Assembly (NCBI GenBank): GCA_034509735.1
Contig: JACGWO010000007.1
Span: 20,674,046-20,738,045, forward strand
Direction of reading: 5' to 3'
DNA from: Sesamum alatum
Lineage: Eukaryota; Streptophyta; Magnoliopsida; Lamiales; Pedaliaceae
DNA: 64,000 nucleotides
The position numbers and the translations under genes were made by a program. Shown one piece after another: positions 43,182 to 54,422 of the stretch; the stretch's first letter is position 1; each line of letters starts with the position of its first letter. The notes beneath the pieces are model-generated. The model ran no database searches. It had not been told where the DNA came from and saw only the letters and a program-made list of their open reading frames with translations.

Positions 43182-43558
43182 TTGAGAAACTTACAATTTT
43201 GGTCCCAAAGTATGCGATGATTTACAATATTAGTTCCATATTTTTTGAAATAACCAATAATAATTCCAAAATTTAGGAAAATATTGCAAAGTTAGTCCCA
43301 CCGTGAAAAAATTGCCAACTTTTGGGATTAACTTTGTAACATTTGGGACAAACTTTGGGACTAATTTTGCAATATTTTGCTAAAATGTGGGACGAATTTT
43401 GTAACGCTTTTATAAAGTGTAGGATTAATATTGCTACGGTGGGACTAAATTTACAATATTTTTCTAAAGTATGGGACTAATGTTGGCTATTTCAAAAAGT
43501 ATGACACTAATATTGCAAACTGCCCTACATTTTGGGACCAAAATTGCAATTTTCTCAA
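43182..43558. mobile_element. Fold-back (MITE-like) element
   Basis: The termini are inverted: TTGAGAAAC..CAATTTTGGTCCCAAA and TTTGGGACCAAAATTG..TTTCTCAA. The interior repeats 'gggactaa...ttgcaa' words in both directions, so almost the whole 377 bp can fold. Flanking T runs make the TSD uncertain. Confidence 0.6.
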
Positions 43559-43679
43559 TTTTTTTATAACAAAATTTATCGATTTCACATTTGACAAATA
43601 TATATCACATGAACAAAAAATAGAATTACGTTATCTATTTATTTAAATAAAAATCATAAAAAATCTATACATATTAAAT

Positions 43680-44175
43680 AGGGTGTATTACATTGACATC
43701 TATTATTATGTCAAAATATACAAATACCCTTTGTCCTTTGTAAAATTATAAGTAGACCCAATGACACTATAAGAAAATAGTTCATTGGCAATAAAAAATA
43801 AATCATCGTCGAGCTAATTAGCAAGTAAAATTCTCATTGCTAATTTATATCATTTAATACAATAAATTTACTTGCTAATACATTTAGCAACGAAAATATA
43901 CTTGCTGAAAATTTTAGTATTAGTGTAGATTAGCAACGAAAGTTTTATTTGCTAATTAGTTTGATGCTAATTTTAGCATCAATTTTTTTCATTAGCTATT
44001 GAACTATTTTCTTGTAGTGTGAGACTATAATTTTTAATTACAAACAAGTGTACCATCTAAATAGTGACAAAAATTTACACAAACACCTCTAAGTGCATTA
44101 CACCAACACCTCTCATGGGTGTACTTATAATTTTATAAAAGATATGGATAATTGTGTATTTGAACACAATCTTAA
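43680..44175. repeat. Imperfect fold-back repeat carrying a CACTA MITE
   Basis: Outer arms: GGTGTATTACATTGACATCT...TAAAATTATAAGTAGACCC on the left, and on the right a related inverted run with GTGCATTACACCAACACCT and GGGTGTACTTATAATTTTAT. The 255-bp MITE 43765-44019 lies between them. The class of the outer repeat is unknown. Confidence 0.45.
43765..44019. mobile_element. CACTA-type MITE, 255 bp, TSD TGA
   Basis: Terminal inverted repeats CACTATAAGAAAATAGTTCA and TGAACTATTTTCTTGTAGTG, flanked by TGA at 43762-43764 and 44020-44022. The CACTA start and 3-bp duplication are the hallmarks of the CACTA (En/Spm) superfamily. No transposase; it would need one from elsewhere. Confidence 0.88.
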
Positions 44176-44212
44176 GATGTGTTAAACGTAATTTATTCTA
44201 TTAAATATGAGG

Positions 44213-44400
44213 TTAAATACATTTTGCCACCTCCAACTATATCAAACGTCTCATTTACCTCCTTAAATGGGTTATTTTTATTTTAGTCACTGTGTTTTTA
44301 ATTAATTTTTAAAATCATCCAATTCTTTGTGTTATTTTTCAGTTTCATCTTTTTGGTGGAATTCCAACTAAACTTTCCTCCAATTGAAGGGTATTCTTGT
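44213..44400. repeat. Dispersed repeat, inverted relative to 47343-47530
   Basis: GGTTAAATACATTTTGCCACC..., then TTATTTTTATTTTAGTCACTGTG and a TTTTTGGTGGAATTCC segment, matching the reverse complement of 47343-47510 (GGATTAAAATAAAAATAA, CCACCGGAAG). The outer TTAAATACA part also resembles the reverse complement of 48225-48345. Probably pieces of one non-autonomous element family; ends not resolved. Confidence 0.45.
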
Positions 44401-44910
44401 ACTTTCCTTTATATTTATAAAATAAAAAATTATAAATATTATGGCATAGTATATATTATGGCATTATTTTATACTAGTATATGTGGCACACTCAAATGTG
44501 TGTGCATAATTAATTTAAATTTAAAAAACTAATTAATTATTATTTTTAAAAATATATATTAATTAGATAAATAAAACATTCTAGAAGAATATATAAAAGT
44601 TACGAGAGTTTATTAAGAAAAGAAATGTGGAAGTTGAGAAAATAGAAAATGGTAAGTTGAGTAGAGAAAGTAAACTGGAGATTAACAAAATAAATAAAAA
44701 AAATAAAAAATTGATATAACGAAATATTTGAAGACACCCAAAGGATGCTATTCAATTATATAAAGGTATAGATATTTTTTGGGCTACTAGGCAAATTTGA
44801 ATATAGTGGCATGTATTTATGTTCAAATTGGCATGTATATATTATGACATATCTTATATATTTTTTATCGTTACTCCATTGATGTTATTGAAGTTGGTTG
44901 AGGATCAATA

Positions 44911-47065
44911 TGTTAGAATAGGTGACGCAAAATCAATTAGATTGTTTTTTGGTAATCTATTTTCTGATAATTTGGATGTAATATAATATTTGTTTTTTGG
45001 ATAAATAGTAACATTCAATAAATGGCATTTGTTCTTTGTTGTGTTTACTGCTTTCTGTCATACTCTGTGAACTGCACAACAAAGCCCATAGACCAGACAT
45101 TTGAACCCAAGAGGTTGGACTGCGCATCGATTGGCAATCATGACACCAACCTCTGTGGATCGGTTTGAAACATTCCAAGTAGAGGATCTGGAGATTGGGC
45201 ATCAAGGGTCCGAGAGAGACTTACACTAAGGATTGCAGCCTTTTTTGATCGGTAGGAGAAGTAGGTCGTCTGTGCAATCTTAGCAGGTTGGCCGGCTAGG
45301 TAGTCGACTGACTGAACTAATTCGCAGAAATTGTCATATGGAAGTCTATTGAGGCTTGGTTGGTATGACTGGAATTCCAGGCTTCAATAGTACAAGATTA
45401 GTCCTTGGACCTGAGGAACCATGACAGTCGCATGCACACGATGCCTGTAGCTTAGATTTGGCGAGTAACGCCTATGTTGAGAGATACAGTTGTTATACGC
45501 TTCATCTAGTGCAGTCAAAATACATAGTGATGACACTGCATTCCAAGAAAACATCCATCTCCTATCAGTATTATGATAGTAGAGTATCCTATACGCTTTG
45601 AACCCGTTTTCCTTAGAATTTGTGGCCACATTGACTAAATTAGTGGGATAGGTTTCCCCAGTGATGGTTTAGTAGGTAAAAGAGGGATCTCGAGTATTGA
45701 GTATAGCCGCCTAGTTAAGGATGGGAACCGACGCCAGATTTCATGCCCTAGACTATGATAGGAGATGGTAGATGGAAGGGCCATACTCGTATGCATTCGG
45801 GAGCCTAAATATTCATGCCTGTTTCACCTAGTCTCTAATGCCATGGACTGTTGCTAGATGGCCACCCATGGTAACGGGCTACTTCGGGTTATGAGATATC
45901 TGGAAGCAATTAAATTGGATATAATTGATCAGTGTTGTATGCTGACCAAGTCTAATTGAGGGTGAACCTAAAGAGTCATAAATGATTCACTGGATATGAA
46001 AAGAATTAATTTGGAATTAATTTCAAAAGGAGGAATAATTTAATTAGATTAAATTAATTTCTTGGAGAACATAAATGATGGGATCATTTATGAAAAAAGG
46101 CATGGGATGGATTTTCCAAAAGATTGATTAATGGGATTAATTAAAGTTTGGGTTTTGGCCTTTATAAATTAATTAGATTAATTATTGGGCTTAATTCATA
46201 AATTGAATTTATGAATTAAATGGAGTGGGCTTCTTTTTAATTGGATTAAAAGGATGAAAGTTCGAGGTTGGGTTTAAATACTATATTGGATTTAATATGA
46301 AGTCCATTGGACCTTTGAGGTTATTTTAAATTGGATTTAATTTAACTCAGTCCATGAGATCCTAGCCCAAGGTAAATGGACGGACATGATTTGTTTAGGG
46401 GAAGGAGAGATGAAGGGGCGAGATCCCTCCTAGCAGAGGTTGAAATCGGCTAGGTTTATTGTGTTTGAGAATTATGTGACTCTTTGGAGGGAAGCTTCCT
46501 AGCATCTGTATGTAGGTTAAATGACTAGGTCATTTAAATACACAACATAAGAAATTCTCACACACAACACACACTACTCACACCTCTCCTCTCTCTCTCA
46601 TGCACCTCCCTCTCTCCAAGAAAACACTCCCTTGTTCTTCTTGATTTGATCAAAGAACAACAACGAGATACCAATCACGTTAATTCATAGCATTGTGTTG
46701 ATATCTCCCTTCCAAATGATTTTCTTTCTAGCATGGGAGAACGTTGCAATCCGGTGAATTGCGTTGACTACTTTAGAGGTACTCTACGTAGAGTTCTTGG
46801 AGGTATGAATCCTGAAACAATGCGTGTAGCTGATCAAGAAAACTACGAGGGTAAGAGTTCTTTACGTTTTCTTGTGTCTCTTTTCTGGTTCCATAATCCT
46901 ATGACCTCCATGTTAGTGTAGATATAGACATGAGATATACCAAACTCTCAGGAAGATCAAGGGTACACCCCTTGATCCGGTTTTAATATGCTTTAATTCC
47001 GTATCGTTTATCGTTTTTTATTATTATCCACACTTCAGCCACGTGTTTCTCAATCCACACTTTCA
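44911..47065 (+). mobile_element. Solo Copia LTR, diverged, plus orientation
   Basis: From TGTTAGAATAGGTGACG to CCACACTTTCA, 2.15 kb. Flanks CAATA (44906-44910) and CAATG (47066-47070) differ at one base. The conserved U3 core is about 45825-46000 and the terminal hairpin at 46955-46977. Contains paired AT-rich blocks and CT-rich DNA (46560-46650), as in its relatives. Confidence 0.87.
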
Positions 47066-47342
47066 CAATGTATCATGATCAGTAATTGGTTGGAAATGAT
47101 GTGTGGTTGATGATTGATTTTTATGTGAAATGGTTAAAAGAAATTTGGGTTGATTCCTATTGAATACTTGCAAACGTCTTGTTGATTTTTTTTTTTTTTT
47201 TTTTGCCATATTTGATTTGTGCATTTCATTTCTAATTACATCATATATTTATAAGGGAGTTTGTGGCAAGAGGCCAAATTTCAACCGTTAGTGGCTTTCA
47301 AATAGTCAAATTCCATCAGTCATGATTTCCTAACTATCATAA

Positions 47343-48345
47343 AGGACTAAATACATTTTTGACGAAGACTATTTTTCCACTGAAAAATTGTCAAAATTCC
47401 ACCGGAAGAAAGATTGAAAAAAAAAAAAAGAATTGAATGATTTTAAAAATTGATTAAAAACACAGGGATTAAAATAAAAATAACGCCTCCTTAAACTAGT
47501 AGGTGTAATATTAATTATCTCTCTTATCGAAATTTTTGGACAAAATTACCCTCACTATAGAAATACATGATGTACAAAGATTATTTAATAGTTTGCATTC
47601 GAACTTCAAACCTTTCTTCATTGGATAACATACAATTGGAGTACAATAACTTATGTAATTTATAGTTTAAAAATTAAAGGTCAGATGACAAGTTTGAATA
47701 ATAAATAAACAAAAATATTTAACATAAAAAAGTTTTTCTTCACTTTTTCTGAAATTAAGTTATTAACTTAAGTAAGTAGACCTTTCTAAGGTAAAAGATG
47801 AATAACATCTCTTTATTTTATATATACATTCTTAAAAAATTAAATCAAAGTATATGTATCTATTTTTCCGAAAAGTGGCCATAATTTTGTTAAATATATC
47901 TTTTTCAATATTTATTTTAAAAAGAATATATCTAAGTTAATGGACATATAATTATTTGTTTGTTTATAAAGATGAACCCATTTTGTTGGTTAATTGTTAA
48001 CTTCTTTTTAAGAGAAAGAGCAATGACATAGTTTTTATATTCATTATTTCTCGTATATCTATCATATAATTTTATTACTTTATTGTTAAATCATGAATTA
48101 ATTTTTTTATAATATGATTAATATATAATTTTCCTTCTAACTAAAAGTAATTTGATATTAATTGAGTATGAAAAGTACTCAAAATACATTGGCAAACAAC
48201 AACACAAATATACATGGTATGAGGGCAATTTCGTCCAACTAATTAATCCAAGGTGTTAGTGTTACATTTTATTAGTTCAGGAGGTAAATGTAACTTGGGG
48301 GTATAGTTGAGGGGATAATGTGTATTTAACTTAAACATAAGAGTT
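47343..48345. repeat. AT-rich DNA with dispersed repeat pieces
   Basis: 47343-47530 and 48225-48345 are the two pieces related to 44213-44400; between them is AT-rich DNA with no recognised gene. It may be one element with an internal insertion. Confidence 0.35.
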
Positions 48346-48827
48346 TAATACAATTTATCTCTGTGTGATAGTGTAAATGAGCAATACACCTTTAAAAAAC
48401 TAGCAATTTATCTTCCTGGGTTCTTTGAAAATGACGCAATTTACCATCCTAGACAGAAATGTAAATTGCTCCATTTTACGAGAAAGTAAATTGATTCATT
48501 TAAAAAAATACAAAAAAGATAATTTACTATTTTATTTTTCATACGAGGATAATTTACTCATCTGTAATATCGCAGGAGATTATTTGCATTTTTTCCTATA
48601 ATATAATAGAAGATGCAATTTAGATTTGAAAAAAGAAAAAAAAAAAACAGAAAAAACGAATTATCTTCACCTTTTAAATTGGTCAATCTCATCTGGTTGT
48701 TGAGTTTGACTCATTGGAAAAGCCAAAGGCACCAATCACCATAATTTTGTAGTTAGTAATGAAATTAAATACCGAAACCCGTCATTATCGAAACAAATAA
48801 AATAATAAAGGAATAATAACAACTCCA

Positions 48828-49330
48828 GAGGTTTAGTGTAATTACACGTAACTTTTTATGATTTGAAAAATTACATCCAATATTCTTGAAATTTTTTCCT
48901 GTCAAACAAATAGATCTCTTTATTAGTCAAAATTCACCGAATTTATTGATATTAGGAAAAATACTGAATGAAAATCAATATTTATCATTGATTGACTTAT
49001 TGCTTATTTATTATAGGTCAAAGAATTTTTTTTTATAACTAAACTACTCCTATATATTTTCACATGTTAATGCATGTGAGGTGGCATATCTTCATCGTTA
49101 TAAGGATATTTTAGTTATAAAAAATTTGTTTGGTCTGTAATAAATTAGTAATATGTCAATTAAGGATAAATATCGATTTTTATTAAGTTCTTTTTTTATT
49201 AATATCGATAAATTTGGTGAATTTACTAACGGAGGAACTTATTTGTTAGACGAAGATAAATTTCAGAAGTATTAAATATAATTTTTCAAATTCTAAAAAA
49301 TTTATGTATAATTATATCAAATTTTTAATT
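48828..49330. mobile_element. Fold-back (MITE-like) element upstream of the CML gene
   Basis: Arms of about 100-140 bp: GATTTGAAAAATTACATCC and TCAAACAAATAGATCTC on the left, and their imperfect complements ATAATTTTTCAAATTC and ATTTGTTAGACGAAG on the right. A second matching pair, CACCGAATTTATTGATATTA and TAATATCGATAAATTTGGTG, extends the arms inward. It ends about 380 bp before the CML start codon. Confidence 0.6.
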
Positions 49331-49706
49331 ATCCGAATAATAAAGAATAAAAGTCTATTATGTGTACTACGTGTTATCAAACTACAGACAAAGCGGCATT
49401 CTCAGTTCCACAAGCAGAGAACAGTCTTATTAGATCCGAATGATTAGCTCTTTCTTTACAAACTTCTGCCAGCAATTCGGACGACCCCTCGAAAGCGGTG
49501 GATCATTAACAAAAAAACCCAACCAGAAACAAAGACAAAATATTCAACTCAATAACAGATTGTTGGGAATTTCGTGGATCGGCTGTTGCATCATCAACAG
49601 ATCAAAAATCCCATTGGAATTTTCACAGAAGATCAAGAATCCACACACACACACACACCCATTTCTGAAGAAGAAAGAATTGAAGCTTTGATCAGAGGTA
49701 TTTGGG
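49331..49706 (+). promoter_or_regulatory. Promoter/5' UTR region of the CML gene
   Basis: The 376 bp before the start codon contain AT-rich DNA (AATAATAAAGAATAAAAG, possible TATA-like site near 49334-49352) and then transcribed-looking sequence. A (CA)n run (about 49641-49658) lies about 50 bp before ATG. A short frame at 49440-49691 lies upstream and is closed before the gene. Transcript start not determined. Confidence 0.45.
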
Positions 49707-50201
49707 ATGAGCAGTAAAGAGCCTGCAGTGAAGTTAGACGACGAGCAGTTGGCTGAGCTGCGGGAGATCTTCCGATCATTCGATAGGAACAACGACGGCA
49801 GCCTGACGGAACTGGAATTGGGTTCGCTTCTGCGTTCTCTGGGCTTGAAGCCGAGCCCTGATCAGCTGGACGCGCTGATCCAGCGAGCGGATACCAATAG
49901 TAATGGGTTGGTGGAGTTTTCTGAGTTCGTGGCGCTGGTGGCGCCGGAGCTCCTGCCGGCGAAGTCGCCGTACACGGAGGAGCAGTTGAGGCACCTTTTC
50001 AAGATGTTTGATAGAGATGGGAATGGGTTTATCACGGCTGCCGAGCTGGCGCACTCCATGGCTAAGCTCGGGCATGCCCTGACGGCGGAGGAGCTGACGG
50101 GGATGATTAGGGAAGCCGACACGGATGGTGATGGGCGGATCAGTTTTCAGGAGTTCTCGCAGGCGATTACCTCAGCCGCCTTTGATAATTCCTGGGCTTG
50201 A
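49707..50201 (+). CDS. Calmodulin-like protein (CML), four EF-hands
   Basis: A 164-residue Ca2+-sensor protein in one exon. All four EF-hand loops look able to bind calcium: residues 26-37 (DRNNDGSLTELE), 62-73 (DTNSNGLVEFSE), 102-113 (DRDGNGFITAAE) and 138-149 (DTDGDGRISFQE), each with Asp at position 1, Gly at 6 and Glu at 12. They form two pairs joined by the usual linker (residues 78-92). The N-terminal tail is short (SSKEPAVK), the C-terminus ends AFDNSWA, and there is no membrane or signal segment, so it is probably cytosolic or nuclear. Length and tail resemble the Arabidopsis CML15/16/17/18 group; the exact ortholog cannot be fixed by eye. Start chosen as the only ATG giving the full first helix. 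Codon use is GC-rich against AT-rich flanks. A 3' UTR with TTTTTTTGTAGG and AT-rich DNA follows. The only intact host gene recognised here. Confidence 0.96.
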   Translation: MSSKEPAVKLDDEQLAELREIFRSFDRNNDGSLTELELGSLLRSLGLKPSPDQLDALIQRADTNSNGLVEFSEFVALVAPELLPAKSPYTEEQLRHLFKMFDRDGNGFITAAELAHSMAKLGHALTAEELTGMIREADTDGDGRISFQEFSQAITSAAFDNSWA

Positions 50202-50699
50202 TTAATTCCATTTCCTTTTTTTGTAGGTATGAACTCAAATTTGTATATGTGTGCCATTTTTCTGAATTTCTGTGATATGTTTTTCTTGAAAATAATTTAT
50301 TCTTTTCGAAATATTCTTTCTTTTAAGATGAAAAATCATAATACAAGTACAACTTTAATAATTCAAACAAGACATTTTTTTTCTTAAACAACGCATTTAC
50401 ACACCACATCAACTATAATTTTATCTCGCAACTTCTTAAGTACTCGAACAAAGTCTCATCTGATCAAATCAATTTCATCTAATTTATTCGCATTGAGATA
50501 AAATGAGATAAAGATGAAATGATAAACAATTACAGTTAAGTTTTCATGTGTTTCTGCATGATGGCCAAGGTAAAATTTTGAACCCGTGTTATATATGAGA
50601 TGAATGTTGCCTTGGTCTCTTGCTAGGTTACAGGATTTTAAGATGCAACGATTAAGTAGAATTGCGTATTATCTTGAAACTTCTGTACATTGAGAAACA

Positions 50700-51032
50700 A
50701 AAAAAGTAGGCAAAATTATTGTCTTAGTCCATTGGATGGGTTTAAACATCTGTTTTACAAGATTTTTTAAAATGGTTTCAAAATTGAAAAAAACCTGACG
50801 CATTTAGTCCTATGCTTTACGGGATTTTCAAAATGGTCTTAAAATTGGAAAAACTCGATACATTTAGTCTCATAAATCCTGTAAAACAGAAGACTAAATG
50901 TTTCGAGTTTTCTCAACTATGAACCATGGAAGACTAAATGTATTGAGTTTTTTCTAATTTTGGAACAATTTTAAAAATTCCCAACAACATATAGGACTAA
51001 ATATGTTAAACCCTCTATTCTAGGACTAAAAA
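50700..51032. mobile_element. Fold-back (MITE-like) element, downstream of CML
   Basis: Ends GGCAAAATTATTGTCTTAGTCC and GGACTAAAAATGTATTTTTGCC are inverted. The interior alternates ACATTTAGTCC with GACTAAATGT and TTTTGGAACAATTTT with its complement. Same family as 38741-39021. Starts about 500 bp after the CML stop. Confidence 0.6.
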
Positions 51033-51481
51033 TGTATTTTTGCCGGAAATCTACATGAGTTGGTCCCTTGCAAAATTGTAGTTGCATAATAATATTTGAC
51101 AAAGAATAGCTGCCCATGCATCAATGTTTTGTTGATTTGGCATGAGTTCCATCTTTGCCTAGTCTCTGGACATTCATTTCTGCTGAGAACTCAAAACTGT
51201 TCTCACTCAAATCATGTAGCTCTCAATCTATAGTGCACTTTGCTATTGATATGGCTGAACAATTTGCTTATGTGTGTTTCATTGTTACTACAAGATTCAA
51301 AACCCCTCTTTAAATGCATTGTGCTGGCATATCTCGTGAATGTATTAAAACGATCACCCCATCTAAAAGGTTTAAGTTTTTGAAGAGTTAACACGCCCCT
51401 CTCATTGCACGTGAAATACAATGAAAGTCGAACTCAAGATCTCTTGTTTGGTTTAGTTTAACTGATACCATGTTATACGGG
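51033..51481. other. Intergenic DNA, no gene recognised
   Basis: Short anonymous stretch between two fold-back repeats. The segment AAAGTCGAACTCAAGATCTC...TGATACCATGTTA (about 51424-51477) resembles phrases found in dispersed plant repeats, but the class is unknown. Confidence 0.35.
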
Positions 51482-51795
51482 GTAAAATTGCACTTTTAGT
51501 CCCATAGGATAGGGGTTCAACACATTTAGTTATTGTTTTACGAGATTTTTGAATAATCATAAAATTGAGAAACGACATATTTAGTTCTCAATGGTTCCAA
51601 ATTGAGATAAATTGATAAATTTAGTCCTTTATTTTACACGATATATGTGACTAAATGTGTTGAGTTTTCTCAATTTTGGGACTATTTTGAGAATCCCGTA
51701 AATTATAGCACTAAATGCGTCAAATTTTTCTAATTTTGTGACTATTTTGAAAATCTCATATAATACAGAATTGAAAGTATTGCACCCGGGACTAA
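51482..51795. mobile_element. Fold-back (MITE-like) element
   Basis: Begins GGTAAAATTGCACTTTTAGTCCC and ends near CCCGGGACTAAAACTCC. Interior arms hold GACTAAATGTGTTGAGTTTT and its complements. Same family as 50700-51032; the right terminus looks shortened. Confidence 0.55.
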
Positions 51796-52990
51796 AACTC
51801 CATCTAAAAATTGAAGCTGTAAAAGAGAACGGGATGGATAAATTACCTGATCAGCCAACAGGCATAACAATCTTGTATTTCACTCTCATAAGATGTCTTG
51901 ATACTCATAAGTTCGTATTTGTGTAACAGGTTTGGGCAATTTCCTTGAAGAAGATTGGCCGAGTGGTTTTCCCTCATAAGTCTGCGACGTGGGAAATGCT
52001 TTCTAGCTTGAGTTGATTCTGCGTGAATATGAATATGAAGGTGTAACTGCTTTTTGATTCACCTCCCGACCCAGAATTTAAGAGAACGATTTTCTTACCT
52101 AATATTTCTTAATGGTCTTTTGATGGCAGAAATCTTGTGGCATGTCTGGTTGGCTTAATTAGCATGATCGATTTATACATGTTAACTGTTGCTTAAACAA
52201 GCTTCATCTTATAAATTAATTTAAATTACTATTAGTTTGTGTATATTTTAATAAATTATATATTTGATTAGTTTAAATATGTTTACTAAATTATATTTAT
52301 TTTGTAATATATTAAATATTAAAATACGTAAAAAAATATTTAAAAATTTTAAAAGTTAAAATTTTATATTGAAATATCACAATGATATTACTATAATAAA
52401 ATTTAATTTTCAAATTTAAATATCTATATAAATAAAAATAAATTATAGTTATCATATTTATTAAATATTATTTAATTTAGATATGTTTCAGTAAATTTAT
52501 AGAATATATTGATTAAATAATAGAACACCAAAAAATTATATAAAAAATTGTAAACTATATTATATATTATAAATAATACTTTAATTAAAATGACCAATAT
52601 ATGCACTTAATAAATTTTACTAAATTTTTATTATTTTTAATATTTTAAAATAATTAGATTATTTTACTTGATTTTTGAAAATATTAAAATAATTTTTTTT
52701 TCTCTCTTCATAGTTTTTTCGTCGCCTCAATGCCGCCCACCACAGATGGCCATTACCGTCTTGGATCTGAGTGACAACAATCGCCCAACAAAGTGGGAGA
52801 ACGTCGTCGCCTAGATCGAGGGCAAAGTGCCATCGCCCAGTGACGCGAACTAGCAGCCCCCTTCTGCAGGGGCGACGGCAAAATTGGGAGGCGACGTCAC
52901 GTTGTCCCCTTTTGAAGGGGCAACTATTGGGTGACGACAACATCACTCGTCGTCGCCTTTGTTTATAATATATATACATATATATTATAT
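51796..52990. other. Intergenic DNA: unique-looking part, AT-rich part, GC-rich part
   Basis: 51796-52130 is moderately complex and may hold a gene remnant. 52200-52690 is extremely AT-rich and featureless. 52720-52965 is GC-rich, with repeated GTCGCC words in both directions (for example CGTCGTCGCC at 52803-52812 and 52948-52957). No gene is supported. Confidence 0.4.
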
Positions 52991-53046
52991 ATCTGGGCAC
53001 CCAGAAAAACTTTTTCTCTAAATCTCACGATTTTCACTGTGAGTGT

Positions 53047-54250
53047 GTGTCATTTTCACACACAGTCCCCGGTCGTCGTTCCCAACCGTCACCCACGCCA
53101 CCCACCACCACCAGCCCACCCCCATCCTCTAGCGACCCTTTGCCTTCGGACAGATTCCTTCCCCCCCCCCCCTCACCACGCTCCCCCATGCACCACCTAC
53201 TCTCCACAAGCCCTAACCCCCCTCCTTCGTTGCATCTTCTCTGCTCGCAGACGATTTGGCTCCGATGCCGGCAAATTTCTCCACCATCGTTTTCCCCTCA
53301 TTTTGTCGACCCTCCACACACCCTTGTTTCTTCTTCCACCCCCCTAATCTTCACTGCTCTTCGCCCCCCTCTGTGTGCGATTTTCACACAGTGTTCTCCA
53401 TCATCTTCCACTGCTGAGCTGCAACCTTACTCAGCCAACCTCACCCTTCCCAATCCCATTTCCCATGGTATTGTAGCCATGACTGACCATAACATGACCA
53501 ACTCCCCACCTCCGGACCCCCCTCCGCCCACCCCTAAACCCCAGCGGCGCCCCCAGTCAAACTCTCTTATTCCAATGTCATACAGCATTGGTCCATCCAG
53601 AGTGGCCAAGAAAACATTCAACGATGAAGCTTGTGCAGTCATGGATAAAACCTCTTCTTTTAAAGGCGAACCAGGTATTTCATTTTCAAAGGAAGAAACC
53701 TCCACTCTTGCTGAAAGACTGAAATTAGCTTTTGTTTGTAAATTTGACCATGGCTTGCCTAACCTCAATTTTCTTAGAAATGGCATCGTTAAATTGGGGC
53801 TTAGAGGCAGTGTTAGCGTAGGTGTGATTGATCATAAACATGTACTAATTCGCCCCACACATGAAGAAGACTACTCTAGAATTTAGCTTAGGGATGACTA
53901 GACTTTTGATCAATTTCACATGAGGGTGTTTGAACGGACACCAACTTTTAACCCCCAAATTGAGTCTCCTATAGCACCTGTGTGGGTGAAATAACCCGAG
54001 CTACCATGTCATCTCTTTGAGAAGAGGGCGTTGTTCAGTATTGCTAAGTTGATAGGTACGTCATTGAGAATGGATGAATCCACTACGGACCTTACTAGAC
54101 CAAGCTTTGCCCGTGTGTGTCTGGAGTTAGACCTTACTGCCCCTAGAACCCAGGCGGTTTTTCTGGAGTTTGAAGACATCACCATTAGGCAAGGATTCAT
54201 ATATGAGAATACCCACACTACAGTGTCATATGCAAACGCTTAGGTCATGA
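53047..54250 (+). pseudogene. LINE ORF1 (DUF4283-like nucleic-acid-binding protein)
   Basis: The likely start is ATG 53479 (MTDHNMTNSPPPDPPPP); the frame is open further up to 53047 as Pro/Ser-rich 5' sequence. Residues from FSKEETSTLAERLKLAFVCK to LRGSVSVGVIDHKHVLI and, after a stop at 53884-53886, FHMRVFERTPTFNP then LPCHLFEKRALFSIAKLIGT match the DUF4283 pattern of plant LINE ORF1. The next part, SFARVCLELDLT, fits the zinc-knuckle region approach. Stops at about 53886 and 53991 disrupt it. In active elements this protein coats LINE RNA. Confidence 0.8.
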
Positions 54251-54359
54251 CCAAAGCGCCTGTCATTTAAGCCTGGCAACACGCAAGCAGAGAACCTCCC
54301 TGCCAAGGACAAAGGTAAGAAGGTAATGTTTTCTTCCCCTGCAGCTTATACTACTACTC

Positions 54360-54414
54360 ATGCTATTGCTGATCATGTAAACAAAAAAAAAAAAAAAATG
54401 CTATTGCTGATCAT
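54360..54414. repeat. Minimal poly-A insertion with 17-bp target duplication
   Basis: ATGCTATTGCTGATCAT occurs at 54360-54376 and again at 54398-54414. Between the copies are only 21 bases, GTAAAC followed by a run of A. This is the footprint of target-primed reverse transcription that copied little more than the tail. Confidence 0.8.
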
Positions 54415-54422
54415 ACTCAGTT

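Noticed and set aside
49544..50122. Minus-strand ORFs across the CML gene
   Set aside because: Antisense shadows of a GC-rich EF-hand coding sequence; no domain.
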